A DNA stretch of 64,000 nucleotides from Jejubacter sp036620675. Its GTDB lineage: Bacteria > Pseudomonadota > Gammaproteobacteria > Enterobacterales > Enterobacteriaceae. The stretch lies in the NCBI GenBank assembly GCA_036620675.1, contig JAZHEE010000008.1; one strand, 5' to 3'. The stretch's first letter is position 1. Each line of letters opens with the position of its first letter. A program made the position numbers and the translations under genes. Below are positions 34,110 through 42,343 of the stretch, piece after piece. Under the pieces are notes generated by a model, which was given only the letters and a program-made list of their open reading frames with translations, searched no databases and was not told where the DNA came from.

Positions 34110-35396
34110 ATGAAACTCTACAATCTGAAAGATCATAATGAGCAGGTCAGCTTTGCGCAGGCCGTGACGCAGGGGCTGGGGAAGAATCAGGGCCTGTTTT
34201 TTCCGCACGAGCTGCCGGAATTCAGCCTGACGGAGATCGATGAGCTGCTGGCGATGGATTTTGTGCCGCGCAGCAGCCGTATTTTGTCGGCCTTTATCGG
34301 CGACGAAATTACGCCGGAAATTCTGGAAGAGCGGGTACGGGCCGCCTTCACTTTCCCGGCGCCGGTAGCGAAAGTCAGTGACGATGTGGCCTGTCTGGAG
34401 CTGTTCCACGGGCCGACCCTGGCGTTCAAGGATTTCGGCGGCCGCTTTATGGCCCAGATGCTGACGCACATCAGCGGCGATAAGCCGGTGACGATTCTGA
34501 CCGCCACCTCCGGTGATACCGGTGCCGCGGTCGCTCACGCTTTCTACGGTCTGAAAAACGTACGGGTGGTGATTCTCTATCCGCGCGGCAAGATAAGCCC
34601 TCTGCAGGAAAAACTGTTCTGTACCCTTGGCGGTAATATTGAAACCGTCGCGGTGGAAGGCGATTTTGACGCCTGCCAGGCGCTGGTGAAGCAGGCTTTT
34701 GATGATGAGCTTCTGAAGCAGCAGTTGGGGCTGAATTCCGCAAATTCCATCAACATCAGCCGCCTGCTGGCGCAGATTTGCTACTACTTTGAAGCGGTGG
34801 CGCAGCTGCCGCAGGAAGCCCGTAATCAGTTGGTGGTATCCGTGCCGAGCGGTAACTTCGGCGATCTGACCGCCGGGCTGCTGGCGAAAGCGCTGGGGCT
34901 GCCGGTGAAGCGTTTTATTGCCGCTACCAATGTTAACGACACCGTGCCGCGCTATCTGGAAAGCGGTGAGTGGTCGCCCCATTCGACCCGTGCGACGCTT
35001 TCCAATGCGATGGATGTCAGCCAGCCCAATAACTGGCCGCGGGTTGAAGAGTTGTTCCGCCGTAAGACCTGGCGCCTGAGCGATCTTGGCTACGCTGCCG
35101 TGGACGATGAAACCACCAAAGCGACCGTGCGCGAACTGAAAGGGCTGGGGTATCTTTCCGAGCCCCATGCCGCGGTAGCCTGGCGCGCGCTGCGTGATAA
35201 TTTGCAGCCCGGTGAATTTGGTCTGTTCCTGGGGACTGCGCATCCGGCGAAGTTTAAGGAAAGCGTTGAAGAGATCCTTGGCGAGTCTCTGGAGCTGCCC
35301 GAAGCACTGGCTGAGCGTGCCGATCTTCCCCTGCTATCCAGCGTTATCCCAGCGGATTTCACTGTTTTGAGTCAGCTTCTGTTGACGGGTAAGTAA
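34110..35396 (+). CDS. thrC: Threonine synthase ThrC
   Basis: ThrC converts O-phosphohomoserine to threonine using pyridoxal phosphate. The 428-residue protein has the E. coli length. The PLP lysine is Lys107 in LAFKDFGGRFM, the phosphate-binding loop includes TSGDTGAAVAHAF, and SVPSGNFGDLTAG lies in the C-terminal half. It is the last gene of thrLABC, followed by a strong terminator. Confidence 0.98.
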   Translation: MKLYNLKDHNEQVSFAQAVTQGLGKNQGLFFPHELPEFSLTEIDELLAMDFVPRSSRILSAFIGDEITPEILEERVRAAFTFPAPVAKVSDDVACLELFHGPTLAFKDFGGRFMAQMLTHISGDKPVTILTATSGDTGAAVAHAFYGLKNVRVVILYPRGKISPLQEKLFCTLGGNIETVAVEGDFDACQALVKQAFDDELLKQQLGLNSANSINISRLLAQICYYFEAVAQLPQEARNQLVVSVPSGNFGDLTAGLLAKALGLPVKRFIAATNVNDTVPRYLESGEWSPHSTRATLSNAMDVSQPNNWPRVEELFRRKTWRLSDLGYAAVDDETTKATVRELKGLGYLSEPHAAVAWRALRDNLQPGEFGLFLGTAHPAKFKESVEEILGESLELPEALAERADLPLLSSVIPADFTVLSQLLLTGK

Positions 35397-35414
35397 AGGT
35401 ATTTTTCTGTCAAG

Positions 35415-35440
35415 AGCCGCCCTGATGGGCGGTTTTTTTA
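35415..35440 (+). terminator. thr operon terminator
   Basis: CCGCCC pairs with GGGCGG across TGAT and is followed by TTTTTTT, a textbook intrinsic terminator 20 bp after thrC. Confidence 0.95.
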
Positions 35441-35610
35441 TTTTTATCGGAAATTATGGAGAAAATGTGCAGGTAAAAAGCAGAAAATATGTATGAATTA
35501 TCTATGCGTGCGAGCAGGGCGTAATTCGGACTTCGCAGGATAAAAAACTGATTTTTGCTCCAGTAGGATGAATGCGTAGTCCCGAAAGGGGCGAGAATAA
35601 GGAGAAGACG

Positions 35611-35820
35611 ATGTTAAGAGCCTTCACTCTGGCACTCATAATGATGATAGCAGCGCCCTTTGCGGCACAGGCCCACGATCGTCGACCGCCGCCGCGCCAC
35701 CACCATTTCGACCACGAACGCCATCACTGGCATCGTCCGCCGCCGCCGCCGCCGCGTTACCACCATCACGGGCATTGGTCACCGCCGCACCATCGCCATC
35801 ATCACCACCACCACCATTAA
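35611..35820 (+). CDS. Histidine/proline-rich small exported protein (YaaX position)
   Basis: A 69-residue frame starts at ATG 35611 with SD AAGGAGA. Residues 1-21 are a clear signal peptide (MLRAFTLALIMMIAAPFAAQA), so the product is periplasmic or secreted. The 48-residue mature part has 21 histidines and blocks of proline, ends in seven consecutive histidines, and is basic apart from a few acidic residues. In E. coli the same place holds yaaX, also a small exported His/Pro/Trp-rich protein of unknown function; this version is shorter and far richer in His. Transition-metal binding is likely from composition; the role is unknown. Confidence 0.8.
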   Translation: MLRAFTLALIMMIAAPFAAQAHDRRPPPRHHHFDHERHHWHRPPPPPPRYHHHGHWSPPHHRHHHHHHH

Positions 35821-35824
35821 CAAC

Positions 35825-35848
35825 GACGCCAGCCTGAAGGCTGGCGTT
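35825..35848. terminator. Bidirectional hairpin between the His-rich gene and yaaA
   Basis: CGCCAGCCT pairs with AGGCTGGCG almost without a loop, flanked by AACGA on the left and TTCTGG on the right. It lies between convergent genes and probably ends both messages. Confidence 0.7.
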
Positions 35849-35854
35849 CTGGCG

Positions 35855-36628
35855 TTAGCGTTCGTGCCGTTTAAACACCAGTTCACGGGAGTCAGAGGCG
35901 TCGGCATCAAAGAAGTAGCCGTCGCTATCAAACGCGGTGAGCTGTTCTGGTCGGGTCAGCCTGTTTTCGATGATATAGCGGCTCATCAGGCCACGGGCTT
36001 TCTTGGCATAAAAGCTAATCACCTTGAACTTGCCGTTTTTCTCATCCAGGAAGACCGGTTTAATTACCGTTGCCTCCAGCTTTTTCGGCCGTACCGATTT
36101 AAAGTATTCATCTGAAGCCAGGTTTACCACTACGTCGTCTTTTTGTTCTGCCAGCGTGGCGTTCAGGGTATCGGTAATGATGTCGCCCCAGAAGCTGTAG
36201 AGATCTTTACCTTTCGGATTAGCCAGTTTAATGCCCATTTCCAGGCGATAGGGCTGCATCAGATCCAGCGGGCGTAGTACGCCATACAGCCCGGAGAGCA
36301 TGCGTAAGTGGCGCTGGGCGAAATCGAAATCCTCTTCGCTTAAGGTTTCTGCCTGCAGGCCGGTGTAGACATCGCCTTTAAAGGCAAGGATGGCCTGGCG
36401 GGCGTTTTGCGGTGTGAAGTCCGGGTGCCAGTCATGGAAGCGCGTTGCGTTTAGCGATGCTAGCTTATCGCTAATGCCCATCAGTGAAGCAATTTGTGGT
36501 TCGGAAAGCTTACGGGCCTCGCGGATTAACTGCTGTGAATATTCCAGCAGAGCAGGCTGGGTGTAGCGTTGGGTGGCAAGGGGGCTCTGGTAATCCAGAG
36601 TCTTGGCAGGTGAAATCAGAATAAGCAT
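35855..36628 (-). CDS. yaaA: Peroxide stress protein YaaA
   Basis: YaaA lowers intracellular unincorporated iron during hydrogen peroxide stress in E. coli. It is an OxyR-regulated DNA-binding protein of the DUF328 fold. The 257-residue protein keeps MLILISPAKTLDY, FKGDVYTGLQAET, HLRMLSGLYGVLRPLDLMQPYRLEMG, NLASDEYFKSV and SFYAKKARGLMSRYIIENRL. It sits on the opposite strand to thr and upstream of yaaJ (82-bp gap), as in E. coli. Confidence 0.96.
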   Translation of the reverse strand: MLILISPAKTLDYQSPLATQRYTQPALLEYSQQLIREARKLSEPQIASLMGISDKLASLNATRFHDWHPDFTPQNARQAILAFKGDVYTGLQAETLSEEDFDFAQRHLRMLSGLYGVLRPLDLMQPYRLEMGIKLANPKGKDLYSFWGDIITDTLNATLAEQKDDVVVNLASDEYFKSVRPKKLEATVIKPVFLDEKNGKFKVISFYAKKARGLMSRYIIENRLTRPEQLTAFDSDGYFFDADASDSRELVFKRHER

Positions 36629-36710
36629 CTCTTTTCCTTGCGAGGTTGATTCGGGTTCTGGCGGAGCATACGGAATTCAGCCCGGACTACTGTAGCAAAT
36701 CTGGCGGATA

Positions 36711-38177
36711 TTATGGCCGATGGTTGTAATCGGAAATCGATGGCGTGTGACGCTTCGCATTATCCCAGACACCGGGCTCCAGCTGGCTGTGAATCTCCGG
36801 GAAGCGTTCGGGATTAAAGACCGGCATCTTACCCAGGGCCTGCTGGCGCTGCCAGTCTCTGGTGAGTTCCTGCACTACCGGAGAAAGCAGTAAAATCGCG
36901 GCCAGGTTAATAATTGCCATCAGCGCCGTCATAATGCTGGCCAACTGCCAGATGCCGGGCATATAAAACAGGCAGCCGGCAACCACGGTGAGGAGTATGC
37001 ACAGCCGGAAGAACAGGCGTCTGGCGGCGGTCGAACGTAGCATAAAGTTCAGGTTATTCTCGGCGTAAACGACGTTGGCGATAATTGTGGTAAAAGCGAA
37101 AAGAACGATAATCAGCGTGACCAGCGTGCTGCCCCATTCGCCAGCCAGTGAAGCCATAGCAAGGTGGAGAATGGCGATACCGTTATTTTGTAGCTCGGGC
37201 ATTTCGAGTACGCCGGAGAGCAATATGATCATCGCGGTGATGCTGCACAGGATCAGCGTATCGAAGGCGACGCCAAACATTTGTACTAATCCCTGAACCG
37301 CCGGATGAGGCGGCCATGAAACCGCCGCCGCTGCAACGTTGGGGGTTGAGCCTATGCCTGCTTCGTTAGAGTACATTCCGTGCTGAAACCCCTGACTCAA
37401 TGCCTGGCTCAGGGTGTAGCCCAGCGTACCGGCGGCCACTTCGTGCCAGCCAAAAGCGCTGCGGATCACCACGCCAAGAACGAAGGGAAGCCGGTCGATA
37501 TGCCACAGTATGAGTCCCAGTCCCGGCAGCAGCCAGCACAGGCTCATGAGTGGCGCCAGCCACAGCGCGATGGCTGCTACACCCTGAATTCCGCGGCGAA
37601 TTGCCAGTGCGCACAGAATGAATAGCGCGATGCTAATCGCCAGCGGGGAAATATTGAAGGTCTGATGCAACGCCCGGGAAATGGCGGAAGCCTGAAGGTA
37701 GTTAGCGATAAAGCCGAAGGCGATTATCAGCATGATGGCAAACAGGGTTCCCATCCAGCGCATACCCAGTCCCCGGGTCATGTACCAGGCGGGGCCGCCC
37801 TGAAACTGACCGCGCTCGTTGCGGGTTTTATAGAGCTGCGCCAGAGAACATTCGGCGAAGGAGATCCCCATACCGATAATGCCTGTGATCCACATCCAGA
37901 AAATCGCGCCGGGACCTCCGGCTGCCAGCGCCAGCGCCACACCGGACAGACTGCCGACGCCGACCCGAGCCGCGAGGCTAATAAGCAAGGCCTGAAGCGT
38001 GCTAAGACCATCTCCTGGCGGTATTATGCGGCGCCTGAGCAGGGCGCAAAACGTGCGTAAATGACGGAACTGGATATAACCGGTATTCCAGGTAAACCAG
38101 ATGCCCGCGCCAGCCAGCAGGTAGATGAGGATTGAGCCCCATATCAGGTCGCTCAGAAATAACAAAAAATCGTGCAT
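36711..38177 (-). CDS. yaaJ: Alanine/glycine:cation symporter family protein YaaJ
   Basis: This 488-residue inner-membrane transporter of the AGCS family (sodium:alanine/glycine symporter) corresponds to E. coli YaaJ. It has about 10-11 hydrophobic segments, the AGCS signatures SLAARVGVGSLSGVALALAAGGPGAIFWMW, QFQGGPAWYMTRGLG and FQHGMYSNEAGIGSTPN, and a C-terminal cytoplasmic tail with VFNPERFPEI. The substrate has not been shown experimentally for YaaJ as far as I know. Confidence 0.92.
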   Translation of the reverse strand: MHDFLLFLSDLIWGSILIYLLAGAGIWFTWNTGYIQFRHLRTFCALLRRRIIPPGDGLSTLQALLISLAARVGVGSLSGVALALAAGGPGAIFWMWITGIIGMGISFAECSLAQLYKTRNERGQFQGGPAWYMTRGLGMRWMGTLFAIMLIIAFGFIANYLQASAISRALHQTFNISPLAISIALFILCALAIRRGIQGVAAIALWLAPLMSLCWLLPGLGLILWHIDRLPFVLGVVIRSAFGWHEVAAGTLGYTLSQALSQGFQHGMYSNEAGIGSTPNVAAAAVSWPPHPAVQGLVQMFGVAFDTLILCSITAMIILLSGVLEMPELQNNGIAILHLAMASLAGEWGSTLVTLIIVLFAFTTIIANVVYAENNLNFMLRSTAARRLFFRLCILLTVVAGCLFYMPGIWQLASIMTALMAIINLAAILLLSPVVQELTRDWQRQQALGKMPVFNPERFPEIHSQLEPGVWDNAKRHTPSISDYNHRP

Positions 38178-38377
38178 TGATGTCCTTTAATGCCGCGCCC
38201 TGGTCGCTCCGTGCCGTACGCTGATCCGACCGTCCGTCATGTCGTGGTAATAATTCTTAGAGTTTATCACAGAGGGTGAGTCCGTGGTGACTCCGGTTGC
38301 ACCGGAGGAGGGGCGTGATATTATCGAGTGAGATCGGTTACATCTCACTAACAAGTAGTTTTAACGAGAAATCTATC

Positions 38378-39331
38378 ATGACGGATAAATTGACCTCCCT
38401 GCGTCAGTACACCACTGTCGTGGCTGACACCGGAGACATCGCGGCGATGAAGCTGTATCAGCCGCAGGATGCCACAACCAACCCTTCACTGATTCTCAAT
38501 GCCGCTCAGATTCCTGAATACCGCAAGCTTATCGACGATGCCGTTGAATGGGCGCGCGGCCAGAGCAGCGATCGTGCGCAGCAGGTGGTGGATGCCACCG
38601 ACAAGCTGGCGGTAAACATCGGTCTTGAGATCCTGAAACTTATCCCCGGTCGTATCTCTACCGAAGTGGATGCGCGTCTCTCTTACGATACTGAAGCGAG
38701 TATCGCCAAGGCGAAGCGCCTGATCAAAATGTACAATGATGCCGGCATCGGCAACGATCGCATCCTCATCAAACTGGCTTCTACCTGGCAGGGGATCCGT
38801 GCCGCCGAGCAGCTGGAAAAAGAGGGCATCAACTGTAACCTGACGCTGCTGTTCTCCTTCGCTCAGGCTCGCGCCTGCGCCGAAGCGGGCGTTTATCTGA
38901 TCTCGCCGTTCGTTGGCCGTATCCTCGACTGGTATAAAGCCAACACCGACAAGAAAGAGTATGCGGCCTCTGAAGATCCGGGGGTGGTGTCGGTTAGCGA
39001 AATCTACCAGTACTACAAAGAGCACGGTTATGAAACCGTGGTGATGGGCGCGAGCTTCCGTAACGCGGGCGAAATCCTTGAGCTGGCGGGCTGCGATCGC
39101 CTGACTATCGCTCCGGCTTTGTTGAAAGAGCTGGCGGAAAGCGAAGGTGCAGTTGAGCGTAAGCTCTCTTATGTGGGCGATGTGAAGGCTCGTCCGGAGC
39201 GTATGACCGAGTCTGAGTTCCTGTGGAGTCACAACCAGGATCCGATGGCGGTTGATAAACTGGCGGAAGGTATCCGCAAATTTGCCATTGACCAGGAAAA
39301 ACTGGAAAAAATGGTCAGCGAACTGCTGTAA
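38378..39331 (+). CDS. talB: Transaldolase B
   Basis: TalB moves dihydroxyacetone units between sugar phosphates in the non-oxidative pentose phosphate pathway. The 317-residue TIM-barrel enzyme has the E. coli length, with Schiff-base Lys132 (DRILIKLAST) and the DATTNPSLIL motif (31-40). The ATG at 38378 matches MTDKLTSLRQ; an in-frame extension upstream to 38297 lies in the promoter region. mog follows after a terminator-like hairpin. Confidence 0.98.
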   Translation: MTDKLTSLRQYTTVVADTGDIAAMKLYQPQDATTNPSLILNAAQIPEYRKLIDDAVEWARGQSSDRAQQVVDATDKLAVNIGLEILKLIPGRISTEVDARLSYDTEASIAKAKRLIKMYNDAGIGNDRILIKLASTWQGIRAAEQLEKEGINCNLTLLFSFAQARACAEAGVYLISPFVGRILDWYKANTDKKEYAASEDPGVVSVSEIYQYYKEHGYETVVMGASFRNAGEILELAGCDRLTIAPALLKELAESEGAVERKLSYVGDVKARPERMTESEFLWSHNQDPMAVDKLAEGIRKFAIDQEKLEKMVSELL

Positions 39332-39336
39332 TCCCC

Positions 39337-39358
39337 CGTGGCCGGATGACCGGCCACG
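39337..39358 (+). terminator. Hairpin after talB
   Basis: CGTGGCCGG pairs with CCGGCCACG around ATGA. It is followed by CTTTCCCTCATTTT, a modest T-tract. Confidence 0.75.
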
Positions 39359-39449
39359 CTTTCCCTCATTTTGCGTTTCACCTCCTTCTGTCTGCAATTC
39401 CCTTCACAGTGTATGATTCGGGTATGAACCACTGATTTACGGATTTGCT

Positions 39450-40037
39450 ATGAACACCTTACGTATTGGTTTAGTTTCTGTTTCCGATCGCGCCTCCAGT
39501 GGCGTTTACCAGGACAAGGGCATTCCGGCTCTGGAAGCCTGGCTGGAGCAGGCGCTTGCTTCGCCGTACCGGCTGGAGAATCGCCTTATCCCTGATGAAC
39601 GTCAGCTGATTGAGCAAACCCTGTGCGAACTGGTGGATGAGATGGGCTGCCATCTGGTGCTGACCACTGGCGGTACCGGGCCCGCCCGACGCGATGTGAC
39701 GCCGGATGCCACGCTGGCGGTGGCTGACCGTGAAATGCCTGGTTTCGGTGAGCAGATGCGTCAGGTGAGCCTGCGCTTTGTTCCTACCGCGATTCTGTCG
39801 CGTCAGGTGGGAGTCATTCGCAAACAGGCGCTGATCCTCAACCTGCCCGGCCAGCCGAAGGCTATCCAGGAAACCCTGGAAGGGGTGAAGGACGATGCCG
39901 GCAATGTGCTGGTGCACGGTATTTTTGCCAGCGTGCCATACTGCATTCAACTGCTGGAAGGCCCTTACGTCGAAACTCATCCTCAGGTGGTCGCCGCCTT
40001 CCGCCCGAAAAGCGCCCGACGCGAGAATGCCGGCTGA
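39450..40037 (+). CDS. mog: Molybdopterin adenylyltransferase MogA
   Basis: MogA adenylylates molybdopterin, preparing it for molybdenum insertion by MoeA. The 195-residue protein equals the E. coli length. The MoCF-biosynthesis signature is LTTGGTGPARRDVTPDATLAV, and the C-terminal LNLPGQPKAIQETLEG is conserved. The ATG at 39450 is well placed behind a TACGGATTTGCT leader. It follows talB as in E. coli. Confidence 0.96.
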   Translation: MNTLRIGLVSVSDRASSGVYQDKGIPALEAWLEQALASPYRLENRLIPDERQLIEQTLCELVDEMGCHLVLTTGGTGPARRDVTPDATLAVADREMPGFGEQMRQVSLRFVPTAILSRQVGVIRKQALILNLPGQPKAIQETLEGVKDDAGNVLVHGIFASVPYCIQLLEGPYVETHPQVVAAFRPKSARRENAG

Positions 40038-40162
40038 GTTCGCTTTTTTACATCTCTGATCGCTGTATATAGCTGTCACGTCGTCATTTTATCGTTATAG
40101 TAACTACATATTTACAATGAAGTGGAAACTATTCGATACAATTGCGGGGTGATGGTTTATCT

Positions 40163-41464
40163 ATGGATCAGGACGCACGACCACTTAATCGGCAGGACTA
40201 TAAAACGCTGGCGCTGGCTGCCCTTGGCGGGGCGCTGGAATTCTATGATTTCATTATCTTCGTTTTTTTTGCCGCGGTGGTGGGGGCGTTGTTCTTCCCG
40301 CCGGACGTGCCTGAGTGGTTGCGTCAGGTGCAGACCTTCGGCATTTTTGCCGCCGGCTATCTGATTCGCCCGCTCGGCGGCATTGTTATGGCGCACTTTG
40401 GCGATCGCAGTGGTCGTAAGCGAATGTTTACCCTTAGTATTTTACTGATGGCATTGCCGACTCTGGCGATGGGGTTATTACCCACCTGGGAGACGCTGGG
40501 AATCGCGGCGCCATTGCTGCTGTTGGCGATGCGGCTGCTCCAGGGGGCGGCTATTGGGGGCGAGGTGCCTGGCGCCTGGGTTTTTGTGGCTGAACACGTT
40601 CCTGAGCGGCGTATCGGGCTGGCCTGCGGTGTTCTGACTGCGGGACTAACGCTGGGGATTTTGCTGGGGTCGCTGGTGGCGACGCTGGTGAATTCGTTGT
40701 TAACGGCCGGTGAGGTACAAGGGTGGGGCTGGAGGATCCCGTTCTTACTCGGTGGCGTTTTCGGACTGATGGCGATGTATCTGCGGCGCTGGTTGCAGGA
40801 GACGCCAGTTTTTGTGGAACTGCAACAGCGCAAGATGCTGGCGCGTGAGCTGCCGGTGAAAGCGGTGGTGACCCGCCACCGCAAAGGCGTGGTGGTTTCG
40901 ATGTTGCTTACCTGGCTACTGTCGGCTGGTATTGTAGTGGTGATTCTGATGGCGCCGACCTGGCTTCAGCAACAGGCGGCTATCGCGCCGGCCCGGGCGC
41001 TACAGGCCAACAGCGTGGCGACGATCATGCTGTGCTGCGGTTGCCTGCTGGCGGGGCTGGCCGCCGATCGTTTTGGCGCCGGTAAGACCTTCATCGTAGG
41101 AAGCCTGCTCCTGGCGTTGTGCAGCGCGCTGTTTTACCACCTGACCTTGAGTCATCCTCATGGGCTATTTCTGCTTTATGGCCTGGTGGGATTAAGCGTT
41201 GGGGTGGTGGGGGCTGTGCCTTTTGTCATGGTACGCGCCTTTCCGCCAGAGGTTCGCTTTTCCGGACTCTCTTTTTCTTACAACGTATCCTACGCCATCT
41301 TCGGTGGACTGTCGCCGATTGCGGTAACGCTGATGATGGGCATCTCCCCGCTGGCGCCTGCCTGGTATGTACTGGCGCTGGCGTTGATGGGGGCAGGAAT
41401 CGGCTTCTGGCTCTGGCGTTCGCCACAGGTAGCTGATGATTTTCAGGCGCAGAGGGTGAGTTGA
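40163..41464 (+). CDS. MFS transporter, metabolite:H+ symporter type
   Basis: This roughly 433-residue, 12-helix major facilitator resembles the metabolite:H+ symporter branch (ProP, KgtP, ShiA, CitA relatives). Markers are the N-terminal GGALEFYDFIIFVFFAAVVG, the motif A loop MAHFGDRSGRKRMF between helices 2 and 3, and RLLQGAAIGGEVPGAWVFVAEH in helix 4. The substrate cannot be deduced. The ATG at 40163 is preferred over an in-frame start at 40142. E. coli lacks this gene between mog and satP, so it is a lineage-specific insertion or an E. coli loss. It is convergent with satP. Confidence 0.85.
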   Translation: MDQDARPLNRQDYKTLALAALGGALEFYDFIIFVFFAAVVGALFFPPDVPEWLRQVQTFGIFAAGYLIRPLGGIVMAHFGDRSGRKRMFTLSILLMALPTLAMGLLPTWETLGIAAPLLLLAMRLLQGAAIGGEVPGAWVFVAEHVPERRIGLACGVLTAGLTLGILLGSLVATLVNSLLTAGEVQGWGWRIPFLLGGVFGLMAMYLRRWLQETPVFVELQQRKMLARELPVKAVVTRHRKGVVVSMLLTWLLSAGIVVVILMAPTWLQQQAAIAPARALQANSVATIMLCCGCLLAGLAADRFGAGKTFIVGSLLLALCSALFYHLTLSHPHGLFLLYGLVGLSVGVVGAVPFVMVRAFPPEVRFSGLSFSYNVSYAIFGGLSPIAVTLMMGISPLAPAWYVLALALMGAGIGFWLWRSPQVADDFQAQRVS

Positions 41465-41469
41465 AACAG

Positions 41470-41493
41470 GCTCCTCGCCATCGGGCGAGGAGC
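41470..41493. terminator. Bidirectional terminator between the MFS gene and satP
   Basis: GCTCCTCGCC pairs with GGCGAGGAGC around a 4-nt loop between two convergent genes. T-runs are weak (AGCTTAGATACT on plus, GCCTGTTTCAAC on minus). Confidence 0.65.
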
Positions 41494-41500
41494 TTAGATA

Positions 41501-42067
41501 CTAGCGGCGTTCGCCTATGGGCAGCAGGGTGCGGCCCGCTTTTTCATTAATCACTTCCGCCATCGCCGTCCAGAAGGCGCTGGCACCGCAGATGATGCCG
41601 ATCCAACCGGCGACGCGTACCGTCTGTGCGCTGTCGGCCAGATGGCCGATGGCAAGCAGGGCGAAGAGCACCGTCAGGCTCAGAAACACAAATTGCAGGG
41701 CGCGGTTTCCTCCCAGAGTGCCGAAGAACATAAACAAAGTAAAGATGCCCCACAGCCCGAGCCAGACGCCCATAAACTGGCTGTTTGCCGCGTCGGCCAG
41801 CCCCATTTTCGGCAACAGCAGAATGGCGACCAGCGTCATCCAGAAACAGCCGTAAGAGATGAAAGCCGTCAGGCCGAAAGTGTTACCCTTCTTATATTCC
41901 AGCACTCCGGCAATAATTTGCGCGAGACCGCCATAAAAGAGACCCATCGCCAGAATAATACCGTCGAGGGGGAACAGATTAATGTTGTGCAAATTGAGCA
42001 GGATGGTGGTCATGCCAAAGCCCATCAGGCCCAGCGGAGCCGGGTTGGCCAGTTTTAGAGTTTCCAT
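41501..42067 (-). CDS. satP: Acetate/succinate:proton symporter SatP (YaaH)
   Basis: SatP is an inner-membrane acetate/succinate:H+ symporter of the AceTr (GPR1/FUN34/YaaH) family. The 188-residue protein equals the E. coli length, with six hydrophobic helices and the signature NPAPLGLMGFGMTTILLNLHN at the N-terminus. The motifs ILAMGLFYGGLAQI and EYKKGNTFGLTAFISYG follow. It ends LPIGERR. It is convergent with the MFS gene and divergent from dnaK. Confidence 0.96.
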   Translation of the reverse strand: METLKLANPAPLGLMGFGMTTILLNLHNINLFPLDGIILAMGLFYGGLAQIIAGVLEYKKGNTFGLTAFISYGCFWMTLVAILLLPKMGLADAANSQFMGVWLGLWGIFTLFMFFGTLGGNRALQFVFLSLTVLFALLAIGHLADSAQTVRVAGWIGIICGASAFWTAMAEVINEKAGRTLLPIGERR

Positions 42068-42190
42068 GGAGCCTCAGTATCATCATTAACGAAACAGCCG
42101 CTCTCTGGCGGCTGGCGGCGCATCATATAGGGGCCCTGCCTGCTGCGTCTTTGATCGAAAGGGGTAACAATGAAATTTTTTTTGCTTTGC

Positions 42191-42220
42191 CCCTTGATGG
42201 CGAGCAGGACGACCCCATCT
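42191..42220 (+). promoter_or_regulatory. Heat-shock (sigma-32) promoter of dnaKJ
   Basis: CCCTTGATGG (-35) and CGACCCCATCT (-10, 42211-42220) match the sigma-32 consensus and the E. coli dnaK P1 sequence. They lie about 120 bp upstream of dnaK, leaving a leader typical of this gene. Confidence 0.9.
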
Positions 42221-42343
42221 TGTAGTCAACCAAAGAAAAGTGAATCTGAAAAAAAGCGAATCCGGGCGGTTGAAAGAGACAATTTTGCCCTTATTACAGG
42301 TTCACGATCTCAAAGATGACGAATTTTTAGTGGAGACGTTTAG

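Noticed and set aside
35660..36115. 151-residue plus-strand frame through the His-rich gene into yaaA
   Set aside because: It is out of frame with the signal-peptide gene and antisense to yaaA; it only reflects CAC/CAT repeats.
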